Source: Alphaproteobacteria bacterium
Lineage (GTDB): Bacteria > Pseudomonadota > Alphaproteobacteria > SMXP01
Assembly (NCBI GenBank): GCA_028285305.1
Contig: JANQPV010000013.1
Span: forward strand, 124,001-188,000
Direction: 5' to 3'
Length of the DNA: 64,000 nucleotides
The notes below the pieces were generated by a model. It worked only from the letters and a program-made list of their open reading frames with translations. It did not search any database and was not told the DNA's origin. The position numbers and the translations under genes were made by a program. How positions within the stretch are numbered: the stretch's first letter is position 1; each line of letters opens with the position of its first letter. This document shows, one piece after another, positions 1-7,813 of the stretch.

Positions 1-354
1 TCAGCGTCGAAGGCGTTCGTGGTCGAGTTTACGGAGACTCTCAATGTGGAAATCAAAGGAACCGGGGTCACCGCGACTGCGCTTTGTCCTGGATTTATCG
101 ACAGCGAATTCCACAAACAGAGCGGAGTAGACGAGAAAGTTAAGGTTTTGCCCTGGTTTTGGTGGATGGATGTAGACCGAATGGCCGAACTCAGCTATCG
201 AGCTACGATGGCCGGCAAACCGTTATACGTGCCGGGCATCTACAACAAGCTGATGACCGGATTTGTATCGCGTCTGCCCAGGCGGGTTGCGGTCGGGCTG
301 GTCTCCCGCGTTGCGAGACAGGTGAACATACAGGATCCGGCAGTGGGTGTGTAA
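1..354 (+). CDS. Short-chain dehydrogenase/reductase (SDR), 3' part only
   Basis: The 5' end lies outside the window. The frame is open from base 1 and begins SASKAF, the segment that normally follows the catalytic Tyr of SDR enzymes, so the Lys seen here is the K of YxxxK. ALCPGFIDSEF fits the PG loop after the active site. The C-terminal tail (RLPRRVAVGLVSRVARQ) resembles SDRs of the DltE/YqjQ type, which oxidise or reduce hydroxyl or keto groups with NAD(P). The substrate cannot be told. The stop overlaps the start region of pyrF, so the two are probably co-transcribed. Confidence 0.85.
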   Translation, partial: SASKAFVVEFTETLNVEIKGTGVTATALCPGFIDSEFHKQSGVDEKVKVLPWFWWMDVDRMAELSYRATMAGKPLYVPGIYNKLMTGFVSRLPRRVAVGLVSRVARQVNIQDPAVGV

Positions 355-1078
355 TGTGCCTTCCGTAAACAAAGAAGTGCCACTCAGCGAGCGGGCGATC
401 GTTGCCCTCGACGTGCCGGCAGCCACACAGGCGCGAGAGATTGTAGCCAAACTCGGGGACTCCGTTGGCTTTTACAAAGTCGGCTTGCAGCTCTTCACTT
501 CCGAAGGCCCGGACTTCGTCCGACGACTGCAGGATCAAGACAAGCGCATCTTTCTCGACCTTAAATTCTACGACATTGGCAAGACCGTGGCGCTTGCTAC
601 GGAGAGGGTTGCCGAGTTGGGCGTGGACTTCCTGACCGTGCACGCGGAAGAACAAAGCATAGAAGCCGCCGCTGAAACGAAGGGAGAACGGCTCAAAATA
701 CTCGCCGTCACTTTGCTGACCAGCCTCGACGAGGCGAGCCTCCGCCAAAACGGCATCACTTTGTCTGTAGAGGAATTGGTGCTTCGCCGGGCGCGCTTCT
801 CACTCAATGCCGGTGCGGACGGTTTGATCGCCTCACCCCGTGAAGTGAGTGAACTCCGGCGCGTGTTGGGGAACGAGTATCTTATCGTCACGCCAGGCGT
901 GAGATCCGAGGCGGCCGAAGCCCATGACCAAAAGCGCACCGCCACCCCCTATCAGGCTATAGTAGACGGCTCCGATCATGTCGTAGTGGGCCGCGAGATT
1001 ACGCAAGCGAACGACCCCTCCGCCGCGACAGCTGCGATTCATGAACAGATCGAACGGGCTTTGAGCCTGCGAGTTTAG
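347..1078 (+). CDS. pyrF: Orotidine 5'-phosphate decarboxylase
   Basis: Catalyses OMP to UMP plus CO2, the last step of de novo pyrimidine synthesis, in the cytoplasm. The 243-residue TIM barrel carries the OMPDC signature DLKFYDI with catalytic D71, K73 and D76, plus D22 (ALDVP) and K44 (FYKVG). A TPGVR segment and GREI near the C-terminus fit the phosphate-binding end. The start is uncertain: GTG codons at 347, 356 and 377 are all possible and none has a clear ribosome site. The first gives an 8-base overlap with the SDR gene. The stop codon overlaps the stop of the convergent sdhAF4 gene. Confidence 0.95.
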   Translation: MCNVPSVNKEVPLSERAIVALDVPAATQAREIVAKLGDSVGFYKVGLQLFTSEGPDFVRRLQDQDKRIFLDLKFYDIGKTVALATERVAELGVDFLTVHAEEQSIEAAAETKGERLKILAVTLLTSLDEASLRQNGITLSVEELVLRRARFSLNAGADGLIASPREVSELRRVLGNEYLIVTPGVRSEAAEAHDQKRTATPYQAIVDGSDHVVVGREITQANDPSAATAAIHEQIERALSLRV

Positions 1079-1311
1079 AAATCGCTGATCACACCTTTGC
1101 GTTCCCAATCGCCATAACGGGTTGGTTCGGGGCCAGCTTGGCCGCCCAGTTCCTTGGGTTGCTCGGTCTCAGCCTCTTCCGCTTCCCGTCGCTGACGCGC
1201 TTCTTCGAGCGCCCGCCTGGCCGCCGGTGTCAGGTCCCGCTTGGCTCCATTGTCGGGTGTGCCTTCCGGCGCGCGGCCTTCATTCTCGGTTATGACTTGT
1301 TCATCATCCAT
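1075..1311 (-). CDS. Succinate dehydrogenase assembly factor 4 family (DUF1674)
   Basis: A 78-residue protein whose C-terminus, GPEPTRYGDWERKGVISDF, is the diagnostic block of DUF1674, the bacterial counterpart of mitochondrial SDHAF4/Sdh8. The family helps mature the flavinylated SdhA subunit. The N-terminal half is charged, probably disordered or helical (AARRALEEARQRREAEEAE). The ATG at 1311 is used; an in-frame ATG six bases downstream is possible. Placement beside pyrF and htpX is common in Alphaproteobacteria. Family assignment is confident; the role in this organism is inferred from the eukaryotic protein. Confidence 0.87.
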   Translation of the reverse strand: MDDEQVITENEGRAPEGTPDNGAKRDLTPAARRALEEARQRREAEEAETEQPKELGGQAGPEPTRYGDWERKGVISDF

Positions 1312-1438
1312 CTTACGAAATTCCGCCGATTCCCGGACCTATTGACACAATTTTCTAAGATACCACATTTCGGGTAAAGCAGCGACAACCCGAGAGATAG
1401 TCTCTTGGGCTCTGTCTTCCAACACTTTCGGAGTGCAC

Positions 1439-2317
1439 ATGAATTATATGCGCACCGGCATCCTGCTCGCGGCGATGACCGGCTTGTTTTTGGCGATCGG
1501 ATTTCTTCTGGGCGGTCAAACCGGCATGATCATAGCATTCGTGGTGGCTCTTGCCATGAACGGCTTTGCCTACTGGAATTCGGACAAAATGGTTCTGAAG
1601 ATGTATGGCGCCCGTCAAGTGGATGCAGGCTCCGCGCCGGAATACTATGCTATTGTGGAGCGCTTGGTCCGGAACGCGGGCATGCCCATGCCCAAAGTGT
1701 TTATCATGGAAAACCCTCAGCCGAACGCGTTTGCCACGGGGCGCGACCCGGATAACGCCTCGGTGGCGGCCACGACCGGTCTTCTTCAGATGCTCACCCG
1801 TGATGAAATCGAGGGCGTGATGGCCCATGAGCTCGCCCATGTGAAGAACCGTGACACACTCATAATGACGATCACAGCGACCATTGCAGGCGCCATCGGC
1901 ATGTTGGCCAATTTCGCGCTTTTCTTTGGCGGCAATCGCAACGGCGTGGGCGGTATCATTGGCACCATCGCAATCATGATTTTGGCGCCTATGGCGGCGG
2001 GCCTCGTTCAGATGGCCATCAGCAGAACGCGCGAGTACGAGGCCGATCGAATCGGAGCCGAAATATGCGGCAACCCCATGGCTCTTGCCTCGGCGCTGGC
2101 CAAGATTTCCAACGGGGCGGCGCGCATCGACAATGTCCATGCCGAGTCCAATCCGGCAACGGCCCATATGTTCATCATCAACCCGCTCCATGCGAACAAG
2201 GTGGACAACCTTTTCTCGACCCACCCGAACACCCAAAACCGGATCGACCGCTTGCAGCAATTGGCCCGGGGCGGCGGCGGTTTTACGGCGACTGCTAATT
2301 CCGGTCCGTGGGGGTAG
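1439..2317 (+). CDS. htpX: Membrane zinc metalloprotease HtpX
   Basis: Inner-membrane M48 protease for quality control of damaged membrane proteins. The 292-residue protein has two N-terminal membrane helices, the zinc motif HELAH at residues 130-134, two further membrane helices, and EYEADRIG supplying the third zinc ligand. Length matches the family. A CGGAG ribosome site sits five bases before ATG 1439; a GTG at 1433 and an ATG at 1448 are less likely. The last 23 bases overlap the 3' end of the convergent methyltransferase gene. Confidence 0.94.
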   Translation: MNYMRTGILLAAMTGLFLAIGFLLGGQTGMIIAFVVALAMNGFAYWNSDKMVLKMYGARQVDAGSAPEYYAIVERLVRNAGMPMPKVFIMENPQPNAFATGRDPDNASVAATTGLLQMLTRDEIEGVMAHELAHVKNRDTLIMTITATIAGAIGMLANFALFFGGNRNGVGGIIGTIAIMILAPMAAGLVQMAISRTREYEADRIGAEICGNPMALASALAKISNGAARIDNVHAESNPATAHMFIINPLHANKVDNLFSTHPNTQNRIDRLQQLARGGGGFTATANSGPWG

Positions 2318-2918
2318 AGGCTTGCAATAGCCCCAGGATGGCTTGACTGGACCCGGCTGATCCGGCGCGGTCCGCAGCGCCAAACCCTTGAGAGAGCAAG
2401 AGGTCCATCGCCCCTTCGACCTCGGCGCCCGATCGGCTGATCGGATTAGGAAGCCAGTCTGGCGCTCGGGCGCTGTGATCTCTCAAAATGAGGACGAGCC
2501 GGCCATCCGGCCTCAAGACCCGGACGATTTCGTTTATGGCCAGCTCCGGATCGCTCCAAAATTGAAATGTGTGAAGGGCCGCGACGACGTCGAATCGGCC
2601 GTCTTCCCAAGGCAAGTCTTCCGCCGAGCCGGAACGCAGATCCAAACGCTCTCCCAGTCTTCTGAGGCTGCGACGGCCTCCTGCCATGTCCAGCATCGCT
2701 TGCGTTGGCTCCACCCCGGCGAGAAAGAGGTCCGGCGCCGAACGGGCCAGAATTTCAAGCAGTCTTCCGGTGCCGAAACCAATCTCCAAAATGGACTGTC
2801 CGCGCGACGGCTGGATGAGCTTCAAGGCAAGCCGATAGGTCGGTGCGTTCATCCATTCCATCAGCCAACCGAACGCGCGCGTCGGCGCCATGGGGAGGGG
2901 AGAGCGCATTGAACTCAT
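2295..2918 (-). CDS. Class I SAM-dependent methyltransferase
   Basis: A 207-residue protein with SAM motif [14 protein letters not shown], an acidic motif II region (AGVEPTQ), and [12 protein letters not shown] followed by [13 protein letters not shown], the usual post-I and motif III pattern of UbiE-like small-molecule methyltransferases. The substrate is unknown. ATG 2918 is preceded by AGAGG at five bases; an upstream extension would run into the operator region. It is divergent from a MarR gene across two palindromes, so it is the likely target of that regulator. Confidence 0.86.
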   Translation of the reverse strand: MSSMRSPLPMAPTRAFGWLMEWMNAPTYRLALKLIQPSRGQSILEIGFGTGRLLEILARSAPDLFLAGVEPTQAMLDMAGGRRSLRRLGERLDLRSGSAEDLPWEDGRFDVVAALHTFQFWSDPELAINEIVRVLRPDGRLVLILRDHSARAPDWLPNPISRSGAEVEGAMDLLLSQGFGAADRAGSAGSSQAILGLLQASTPTDRN

Positions 2919-2951
2919 TGCAACCTCTTGATCCGAGCGGAATATATCAGA

Positions 2952-2971
2952 TAGACAATACATATTGTCTA
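2952..2971. promoter_or_regulatory. MarR-type operator candidate, site 1
   Basis: The 20-bp sequence TAGACAATACATATTGTCTA has 8-bp arms (TAGACAAT/ATTGTCTA) that are perfect inverted repeats around a 4-bp centre. It lies between the divergent methyltransferase and MarR genes, as expected for a MarR dimer site. Confidence 0.72.
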
Positions 2972-2976
2972 ATTAA

Positions 2977-2996
2977 TAGACAACAGAGATTGTCTA
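2977..2996. promoter_or_regulatory. MarR-type operator candidate, site 2
   Basis: A second copy, TAGACAACAGAGATTGTCTA, with TAGACAA/TTGTCTA arms. It is centred 25 bp from site 1 and 22 bp upstream of the MarR start codon. Repetition of the same arms at two sites supports autoregulation and control of the divergent gene. Confidence 0.7.
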
Positions 2997-3017
2997 TAGT
3001 CAAGTGAGCAAAGAAGA

Positions 3018-3488
3018 ATGTCCGAAAGCGCGGAAGAAGAATTCCAAACGCTCATCCGCCTCATTCCCAAACTCTATTTCAAGCTGCAAACATTGACGGA
3101 ACAGGGTGTGAAGGGGACGGGCGTTTCTCCCGGCCAGCGGGCCTTAATGGAAGACATCGACCGGCTAGGCCCCCACAGCGTGGGGGCACTTGCCAAGATG
3201 CGCCCGGTGGCGAAACAATACGTACAAAAACTGGTTGCTGATCTGAAATTCCTAGGGCTGGTTGCTTTAATCCCCAATCCCGCCGACGGCCGCTCGAAAC
3301 TGGTGACATTGACCACCAAGGGCCGGAACAAAATAGAGGACTGGCGAAGCGCGGAACGTGACTTAGTCACCGCGTTCCTAGACACGGTCTCCAAGCGAGA
3401 TGTGACGAGAGCGCTGCACCTCATGACTCAATTAGAGGTGGCACTCAGTGATGCCATCAAAGTGGTTAAGCCGAGTGAGGACGCTTAG
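3018..3488 (+). CDS. MarR-family transcriptional regulator
   Basis: A 156-residue winged-helix protein. SVGALAKMRPVAKQYVQKLVADLKFLGLV is the helix-turn-helix region, and NPADGRSKLVTLTTKGRNKI is the wing (DxR) with the following strand and helix, as in MarR proteins. The family usually represses an adjacent efflux or enzyme gene and is released by phenolic ligands. The two palindromes directly upstream are the likely binding sites. An A/G-rich AAGAAGA precedes the ATG. The ligand is unknown. Confidence 0.88.
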   Translation: MSESAEEEFQTLIRLIPKLYFKLQTLTEQGVKGTGVSPGQRALMEDIDRLGPHSVGALAKMRPVAKQYVQKLVADLKFLGLVALIPNPADGRSKLVTLTTKGRNKIEDWRSAERDLVTAFLDTVSKRDVTRALHLMTQLEVALSDAIKVVKPSEDA

Positions 3489-3506
3489 AGGGGACTTCGA
3501 GAGGCT

Positions 3507-4829
3507 TCACCCCAAAACCGCCAACATCTCGTCGACGGTGACAAACTTCTTGCGCGGCGCGGGGGGCGTAGCGCCGGAGATTTCGGCGGCTTCGATGACT
3601 TTCCAATCTTCAAAACTCACGACACGAACGTTTCGTTCCTTCAGCAGGTCGGACAGCCCGTCTCGGCCACGCTTGGAACTTGGAGAGAGATCCGCCAAGA
3701 TTTGTTTCGCCGTGTGGTCCCCATCATGTTTATTGGTACCGATCACACCGGTCGGACCGCGCTTGCACCAGCCACCGGCATAAAGTCCTGGCCCAACGCG
3801 GCCATCGTCATGTTCGAACGTACCCCATTTATCGTTGAACGGCGCCCCTTCAAGCGGCGATCCGCGATAGCCAATGGCTGTCAACACCATGCTGCAGTCA
3901 AGGCTTGATGTTTCGCCGGTCGCTACGACTTTACCGGTTTCGGTTCGGTTACGCATCAATGTCAGTCCCGTGACGGAATCGCCACCGAGCACTTCGACAG
4001 GGCTCAAATTAAAGTCGAAATGGACCCGCCGCCGTTTGGAACCATCGTCCGCAATCTCCGTAAAGCCGCGCAATATCTCGACATTCTTGTGGCCGACCCT
4101 TTGCGCTTTCGCGTCAAGATGATCAAACTCCAGCCCCTCCAACTGTAATGGATCAATAACGGGAGCCGCACCTTGCAGCTCACCCATTTCGCGGAGTTCT
4201 TGCAGCGTAAACTTGGCATGAGCCGCGTCTCGGCGGGCAATCATATGAATGTCTTTGATCGGGCTGTTAACGATTGCCTCGGCGGCATAGTCTGCAATAT
4301 CGGTTGCCGCGAGTTCCTCCTCTGTGCGCGACAAGACACGGGCAACATCAATGGCCACATTACCGGCGCCGATGACCGCCACCGTTTCCGCTTGAGAGAG
4401 AAGGGGGATCAACTGATCTGACAAATGAACAAAATCTGGATGGGCATTGTACCAGCCGACAAACGCGGCAGCCCCCATAACACCCCTTTTGTCCGCTCCA
4501 GGAATATCCAGCGGGTTATCCAACGGAGATCCAATACACAAGACAACGGCATCGTAGAGCTCGCGCAGCTCATCCAATGAAACGTCCCGGCCCACCATCA
4601 CATTGCCCATGAAGGCGACACCGTCAGATGTGGCCGACTTCTCGTAGGCCCGCATGACGTTTTTGGTGCTCTGATGATCCGGTGCAACGCCGCCGCGAAC
4701 CAATCCGTAAGGCGTAGGCAGGCTATCTATGACGTCGATCTCTGCGTCCGCTTTGGCCTTCAACAGAGCCGCTACGGTGTAAAACCCAGTCGGCCCCGAC
4801 CCGATAATCGCAATCTTCAATTTTGACAT
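3507..4829 (-). CDS. Adrenodoxin-reductase-type ferredoxin--NADP+ reductase (FprA-like)
   Basis: A 440-residue flavoprotein. The N-terminal FAD motif is IIGSGPTGFYT (residues 8-18), followed by TPYGLVRGGVAPDH, the NADPH motif VIGAGNVAIDVAR (from residue 152) and the C-terminal GWCKRGPTGVIGTNKHD, all hallmarks of mycobacterial FprA and mitochondrial adrenodoxin reductase. It should pass electrons from NADPH to a ferredoxin, possibly for P450s such as the CYP153 at 42 kb, though no ferredoxin gene is adjacent. ATG 4829 is chosen; a GTG six bases upstream is possible. Its 3' end faces the MarR gene. Confidence 0.9.
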   Translation of the reverse strand: MSKLKIAIIGSGPTGFYTVAALLKAKADAEIDVIDSLPTPYGLVRGGVAPDHQSTKNVMRAYEKSATSDGVAFMGNVMVGRDVSLDELRELYDAVVLCIGSPLDNPLDIPGADKRGVMGAAAFVGWYNAHPDFVHLSDQLIPLLSQAETVAVIGAGNVAIDVARVLSRTEEELAATDIADYAAEAIVNSPIKDIHMIARRDAAHAKFTLQELREMGELQGAAPVIDPLQLEGLEFDHLDAKAQRVGHKNVEILRGFTEIADDGSKRRRVHFDFNLSPVEVLGGDSVTGLTLMRNRTETGKVVATGETSSLDCSMVLTAIGYRGSPLEGAPFNDKWGTFEHDDGRVGPGLYAGGWCKRGPTGVIGTNKHDGDHTAKQILADLSPSSKRGRDGLSDLLKERNVRVVSFEDWKVIEAAEISGATPPAPRKKFVTVDEMLAVLG

Positions 4830-4891
4830 CGCCACAAAGTGCCCCGGTTTCGAGCGAAGAACAAGACCTGCGTGAATACGGCACCGGGCCT

Positions 4892-5422
4892 CTATTTGTA
4901 AAGCGCTTCCAGCGCTTTGCCCGCTTTGGTTTTAACCGACTTGCGATTGTCCTGCGCAAGGCGCAGCAAATGCGGCTTTAACCATTTCTTTAGGGCGGCG
5001 TCGGCTTTGGCCCAGTCGCAAAGCGTTGCCATTGTCTGGTTCAACACGATCCAATCGGTATGCGCCTTGATGTTCCGCTTCATGATGGCCAGACTTCGCT
5101 TTTTCTGGTCCCGTGTCATATCGCCCGAGAGCTTTGCGAAGAGTTGCGCGAGCGTCCACTGCGCCGAGGCCTGATCGACGGCCCCCACATCGGCGATCAG
5201 CCGATCAATGAAAGGCACGAGCCAGCTGTGTTGCTCGGCTTCGACCCGTTTCAATGCATTCGAGGTTCTCAGCCGCACAACTTCGTCGTCGCTTTGATAA
5301 CATGAGAACAGCTCGTCGAGCCTTTTGGGGTTGGCAAGCACGATCTCCACAACCTCCAATGTGCGCCCGAGTGAATTTGGGTGCCCGCCCATCAGCATTT
5401 CCTCAAAGGTTTCACCTGCCAT
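4892..5422 (-). CDS. HEAT-repeat-like conserved hypothetical protein
   Basis: A 176-residue, all-helical, soluble protein with no signal peptide. Segments such as DDEVVRLRTSNALKRVEAE and LKPHLLRLAQDNRKSVKTKAGKALEAL look like HEAT or armadillo helical pairs (VR.R...AL, KS...AGKAL). Such proteins are usually interaction scaffolds. No catalytic motif is visible and the function is unknown. It lies 62 bases upstream of the reductase gene on the same strand and may share its transcript. Confidence 0.72.
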   Translation of the reverse strand: MAGETFEEMLMGGHPNSLGRTLEVVEIVLANPKRLDELFSCYQSDDEVVRLRTSNALKRVEAEQHSWLVPFIDRLIADVGAVDQASAQWTLAQLFAKLSGDMTRDQKKRSLAIMKRNIKAHTDWIVLNQTMATLCDWAKADAALKKWLKPHLLRLAQDNRKSVKTKAGKALEALYK

Positions 5423-5460
5423 GGATCAACCATAACAGGTGAAAGAGATCATCGGCTAGA

Positions 5461-6384
5461 TTACGCAGCTTCTTGGACTTGTGCGGGAGCTTGCGCTGGT
5501 CGGACAGCCCGCTTGAGCACGTCCAGGTAGCCATCGGCAATACAGTCATAGCCGTCGTAATAGCCACGGGCTTTGAGCAGCCGGTGCAGCTTGGGGAGAT
5601 TATACGGAGGCACGGCCGCGAAATGGTGATGCTCCAGATGATAGTTTACATGATTGGGACCGATGAAGATGCGCTCCCACCAAGACGCGAGCGTCGTTCC
5701 GGTGTTCTCTCTCGCGTCGAGACTATCCCGGTTCTTTGCGACCCCGTGTTCGCCAATCTGACGAATGCGGACAATAACAGGGTAGACGAACAGATTTGCT
5801 GCCCACCACAACAGATATGCCCAGGGGGCTCCAACGGCAGTCAAAACACCGAGCAACACCAAGTGAAAGCAGAGCCATGGATAGTTCTTTGACAGTTTGA
5901 AGTCCTTGATTTGACGCACGGTGTCCCGAAAGCCGGTGCGGCCCGTAACGTCGCGCATAAGTTTGCGCCGCAAACGTTCTGGTGTGATTGGATAATCCTT
6001 CACCATCCAGCGATCGGGATCTGCCTCTGTGCCCGCATGCTGATGATGTTTGAGGTGGTAGGCGCGATAAGCGTGCACGGACGTATTGATGGGAGCGCCG
6101 CCGATCCAATGGCCGACAAATTCATTCACGGCCTTATTTGAAAAGAACGCGTGGTGGGCACAGTCATGATTGATGACCCCCAAGCCCAATTGCCGCCCTC
6201 CCAAAATAAGGACGGCCAGTATGATGGTGAACGGGTTGGGCCAAGCAATCGCCATGGCAAACGCGCCAACAATGAGCGCCAAATTACCGATGACAATCAG
6301 GAGCGCCCGCACGTCCGAAAGCGCGCTTAACTCTTTAAGTTCTTCTTTGGATAACACGTCAGAGATTTTCAGCGTATTGGCCAT
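5461..6384 (-). CDS. Membrane fatty-acid desaturase
   Basis: A 307-residue di-iron membrane enzyme. Three histidine clusters are present: HDCAHH (73-78), HLKHHQH (110-116) and HLEHHH (249-254), with an extra His in GEHG (213). Hydrophobic helices surround residues 27-65 and 170-205. These are the marks of FA_desaturase-family enzymes that insert double bonds into acyl chains or hydroxylate related lipids. The start is ATG 6384 with GAGGGA seven bases upstream; an open frame extending further upstream crosses the divergent regulator gene and is rejected. A PaaX-type regulator is divergent. Confidence 0.9.
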   Translation of the reverse strand: MANTLKISDVLSKEELKELSALSDVRALLIVIGNLALIVGAFAMAIAWPNPFTIILAVLILGGRQLGLGVINHDCAHHAFFSNKAVNEFVGHWIGGAPINTSVHAYRAYHLKHHQHAGTEADPDRWMVKDYPITPERLRRKLMRDVTGRTGFRDTVRQIKDFKLSKNYPWLCFHLVLLGVLTAVGAPWAYLLWWAANLFVYPVIVRIRQIGEHGVAKNRDSLDARENTGTTLASWWERIFIGPNHVNYHLEHHHFAAVPPYNLPKLHRLLKARGYYDGYDCIADGYLDVLKRAVRPAQAPAQVQEAA

Positions 6385-6437
6385 GACCGCGTCCCTCGTT
6401 AGGATAAGAGAACCCATTTGTAACAGAAAATGACATA

Positions 6438-7280
6438 ATGAGTCAACATTTGTTTTATTCAGAGGTGTTGGAGTCCCTGAGCGCGCGACGGCTTGTCTTG
6501 TGGCTGCTGAACGTTTCCGGAAGGATTGAAGAGCCCATCGCTCATCTCGTTGCGGCGGGCCGCCTTTTTGATATCGAGCCCAGCTCAATGCGCATGGCCG
6601 TGGGCCGCCTCATGAAAGAAGGGTTGCTGGAGAGCCAAGAAAGGGGCCGTTACAAAATCGGCCCTAAAGCAGAGGCTTTGCGCTCCCGATTGCGCGGTTG
6701 GAAAACAGCCCTCGACCAGACCAAGCCCTGGACCGGAGAGTGGTTGGCTGTTCACACCGGCCACCTGGGACGCACAGATCGCAAGCAGCTAAGATCACGC
6801 ACCCGTGCGTTCAATCTGTTGGGCTTTGCCGAGGCCGTGCCGGGGCTATGGTTTCGTCCGGCCAATCTGAAAGCTTCGCCAGCAGAGGTTCGCGAACGCT
6901 TGATTTCGCTCGGTTTGGATGAGGGCGCGCTTGTTCTTTTGATCGGTTCGGTCGAGTGCGATACGCAGTTCCAGCCGGAACAATTATGGCCGGCCCAAAA
7001 ACTTGAGCCCCGCTATCGAGAGGCAATTGCGGCGATGTCTGCAAGTACGGCAGAGGTGCCTGATATGTCCCGTCCCGAGGCCGCCCGCGAAACCCTGCTC
7101 GTAGGTCAAATGGTCCTCCACCTGATTAATCTTGACCCTTTGCTGCCAGAAGAGCTGATCGACCGATCGCTTCTTTCCCAGATGATCGAAGACATGCGGT
7201 CTTACAACCGGCTTGGGCTTGAGTGTTGGCAGGCGTTTTACAAACAAACGGATCAGCCAGTTTCAGTCTCTCTGGTATGA
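6438..7280 (+). CDS. PaaX-family transcriptional regulator
   Basis: A 280-residue protein with a winged-helix N-terminus (LFDIEPSSMRMAVGRLMKEGLLESQERGRYKIG) followed by PWTGEWLAVHTG and a long C-terminal domain, the architecture of PaaX repressors of phenylacetyl-CoA catabolism. No paa genes are nearby. The divergent partner is a fatty-acid desaturase, so the effector may be an acyl-CoA (inference). ATG 6438 lacks a clear ribosome site. TGAC-N7-GTCA (6431-6445) spans the start codon and could be an operator. Confidence 0.82.
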   Translation: MSQHLFYSEVLESLSARRLVLWLLNVSGRIEEPIAHLVAAGRLFDIEPSSMRMAVGRLMKEGLLESQERGRYKIGPKAEALRSRLRGWKTALDQTKPWTGEWLAVHTGHLGRTDRKQLRSRTRAFNLLGFAEAVPGLWFRPANLKASPAEVRERLISLGLDEGALVLLIGSVECDTQFQPEQLWPAQKLEPRYREAIAAMSASTAEVPDMSRPEAARETLLVGQMVLHLINLDPLLPEELIDRSLLSQMIEDMRSYNRLGLECWQAFYKQTDQPVSVSLV

Positions 7281-7338
7281 TCAATCGCTTTTGGCGGTTG
7301 CGTTCGACGGGTGGATGAGGTTCAGCACGGCGAGAGTG

Positions 7339-7704
7339 TCAGCGCTCGCTGACAAGGGACAAGGACGATGGGTCTGCCTCTCGCTGATACGTGATTTCAC
7401 TGTCGACCAGGTCATACTCTGCGAGGATCTCGTCTTCGCTCACACCCGCTTGATACGCGTCTTCAATGCGAACGGCGGCCTCATGAGTAAGCTCATCACC
7501 CAGATCGTTTAGATAATCGTCCACCAATTGCAAAGAGTTGCGATACTCATCGAAGGCCTTGAGCGGGCGCCCGCGTTTACCTGCGGGAAGATAGTCCCGG
7601 TAGTCATGAATGATACTTTCTAAGTGTGCCTTGATGAGTTTGATCGCCCCTTCGATGGATTCTTTGAAATGCATACTTTCGGCGGCAATGCGGGCAGTGG
7701 GCAT
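7339..7704 (-). CDS. Hypothetical protein, 121 aa
   Basis: Not recognised. It is a soluble, acidic, largely helical protein (ESIEGAIKLIKAHLESIIHDYRDYL; DDYLNDLGDELTHEAAVRIEDAYQAG) without a signal peptide or membrane segment. A very good ribosome site, AGGAGA six bases before ATG 7704, and normal codon use support it being real. It stands alone, convergent with the PaaX-type gene. Confidence 0.65.
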   Translation of the reverse strand: MPTARIAAESMHFKESIEGAIKLIKAHLESIIHDYRDYLPAGKRGRPLKAFDEYRNSLQLVDDYLNDLGDELTHEAAVRIEDAYQAGVSEDEILAEYDLVDSEITYQREADPSSLSLVSER

Positions 7705-7813
7705 GGCTGGTCTCCTGTTTTTGGAGACACTAAACTAGTAGGAAAATTACGCACAATCAATGGGATTTGTAGATAAAATAATAGGATTTATCATACTAAA
7801 GCTGCCTTTAGCT

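Noticed and set aside
1355-2383. A 342-codon minus-strand frame antisense to htpX.
   Set aside because: It is a composition shadow of the htpX coding frame; His/Arg-rich translation with no motif.
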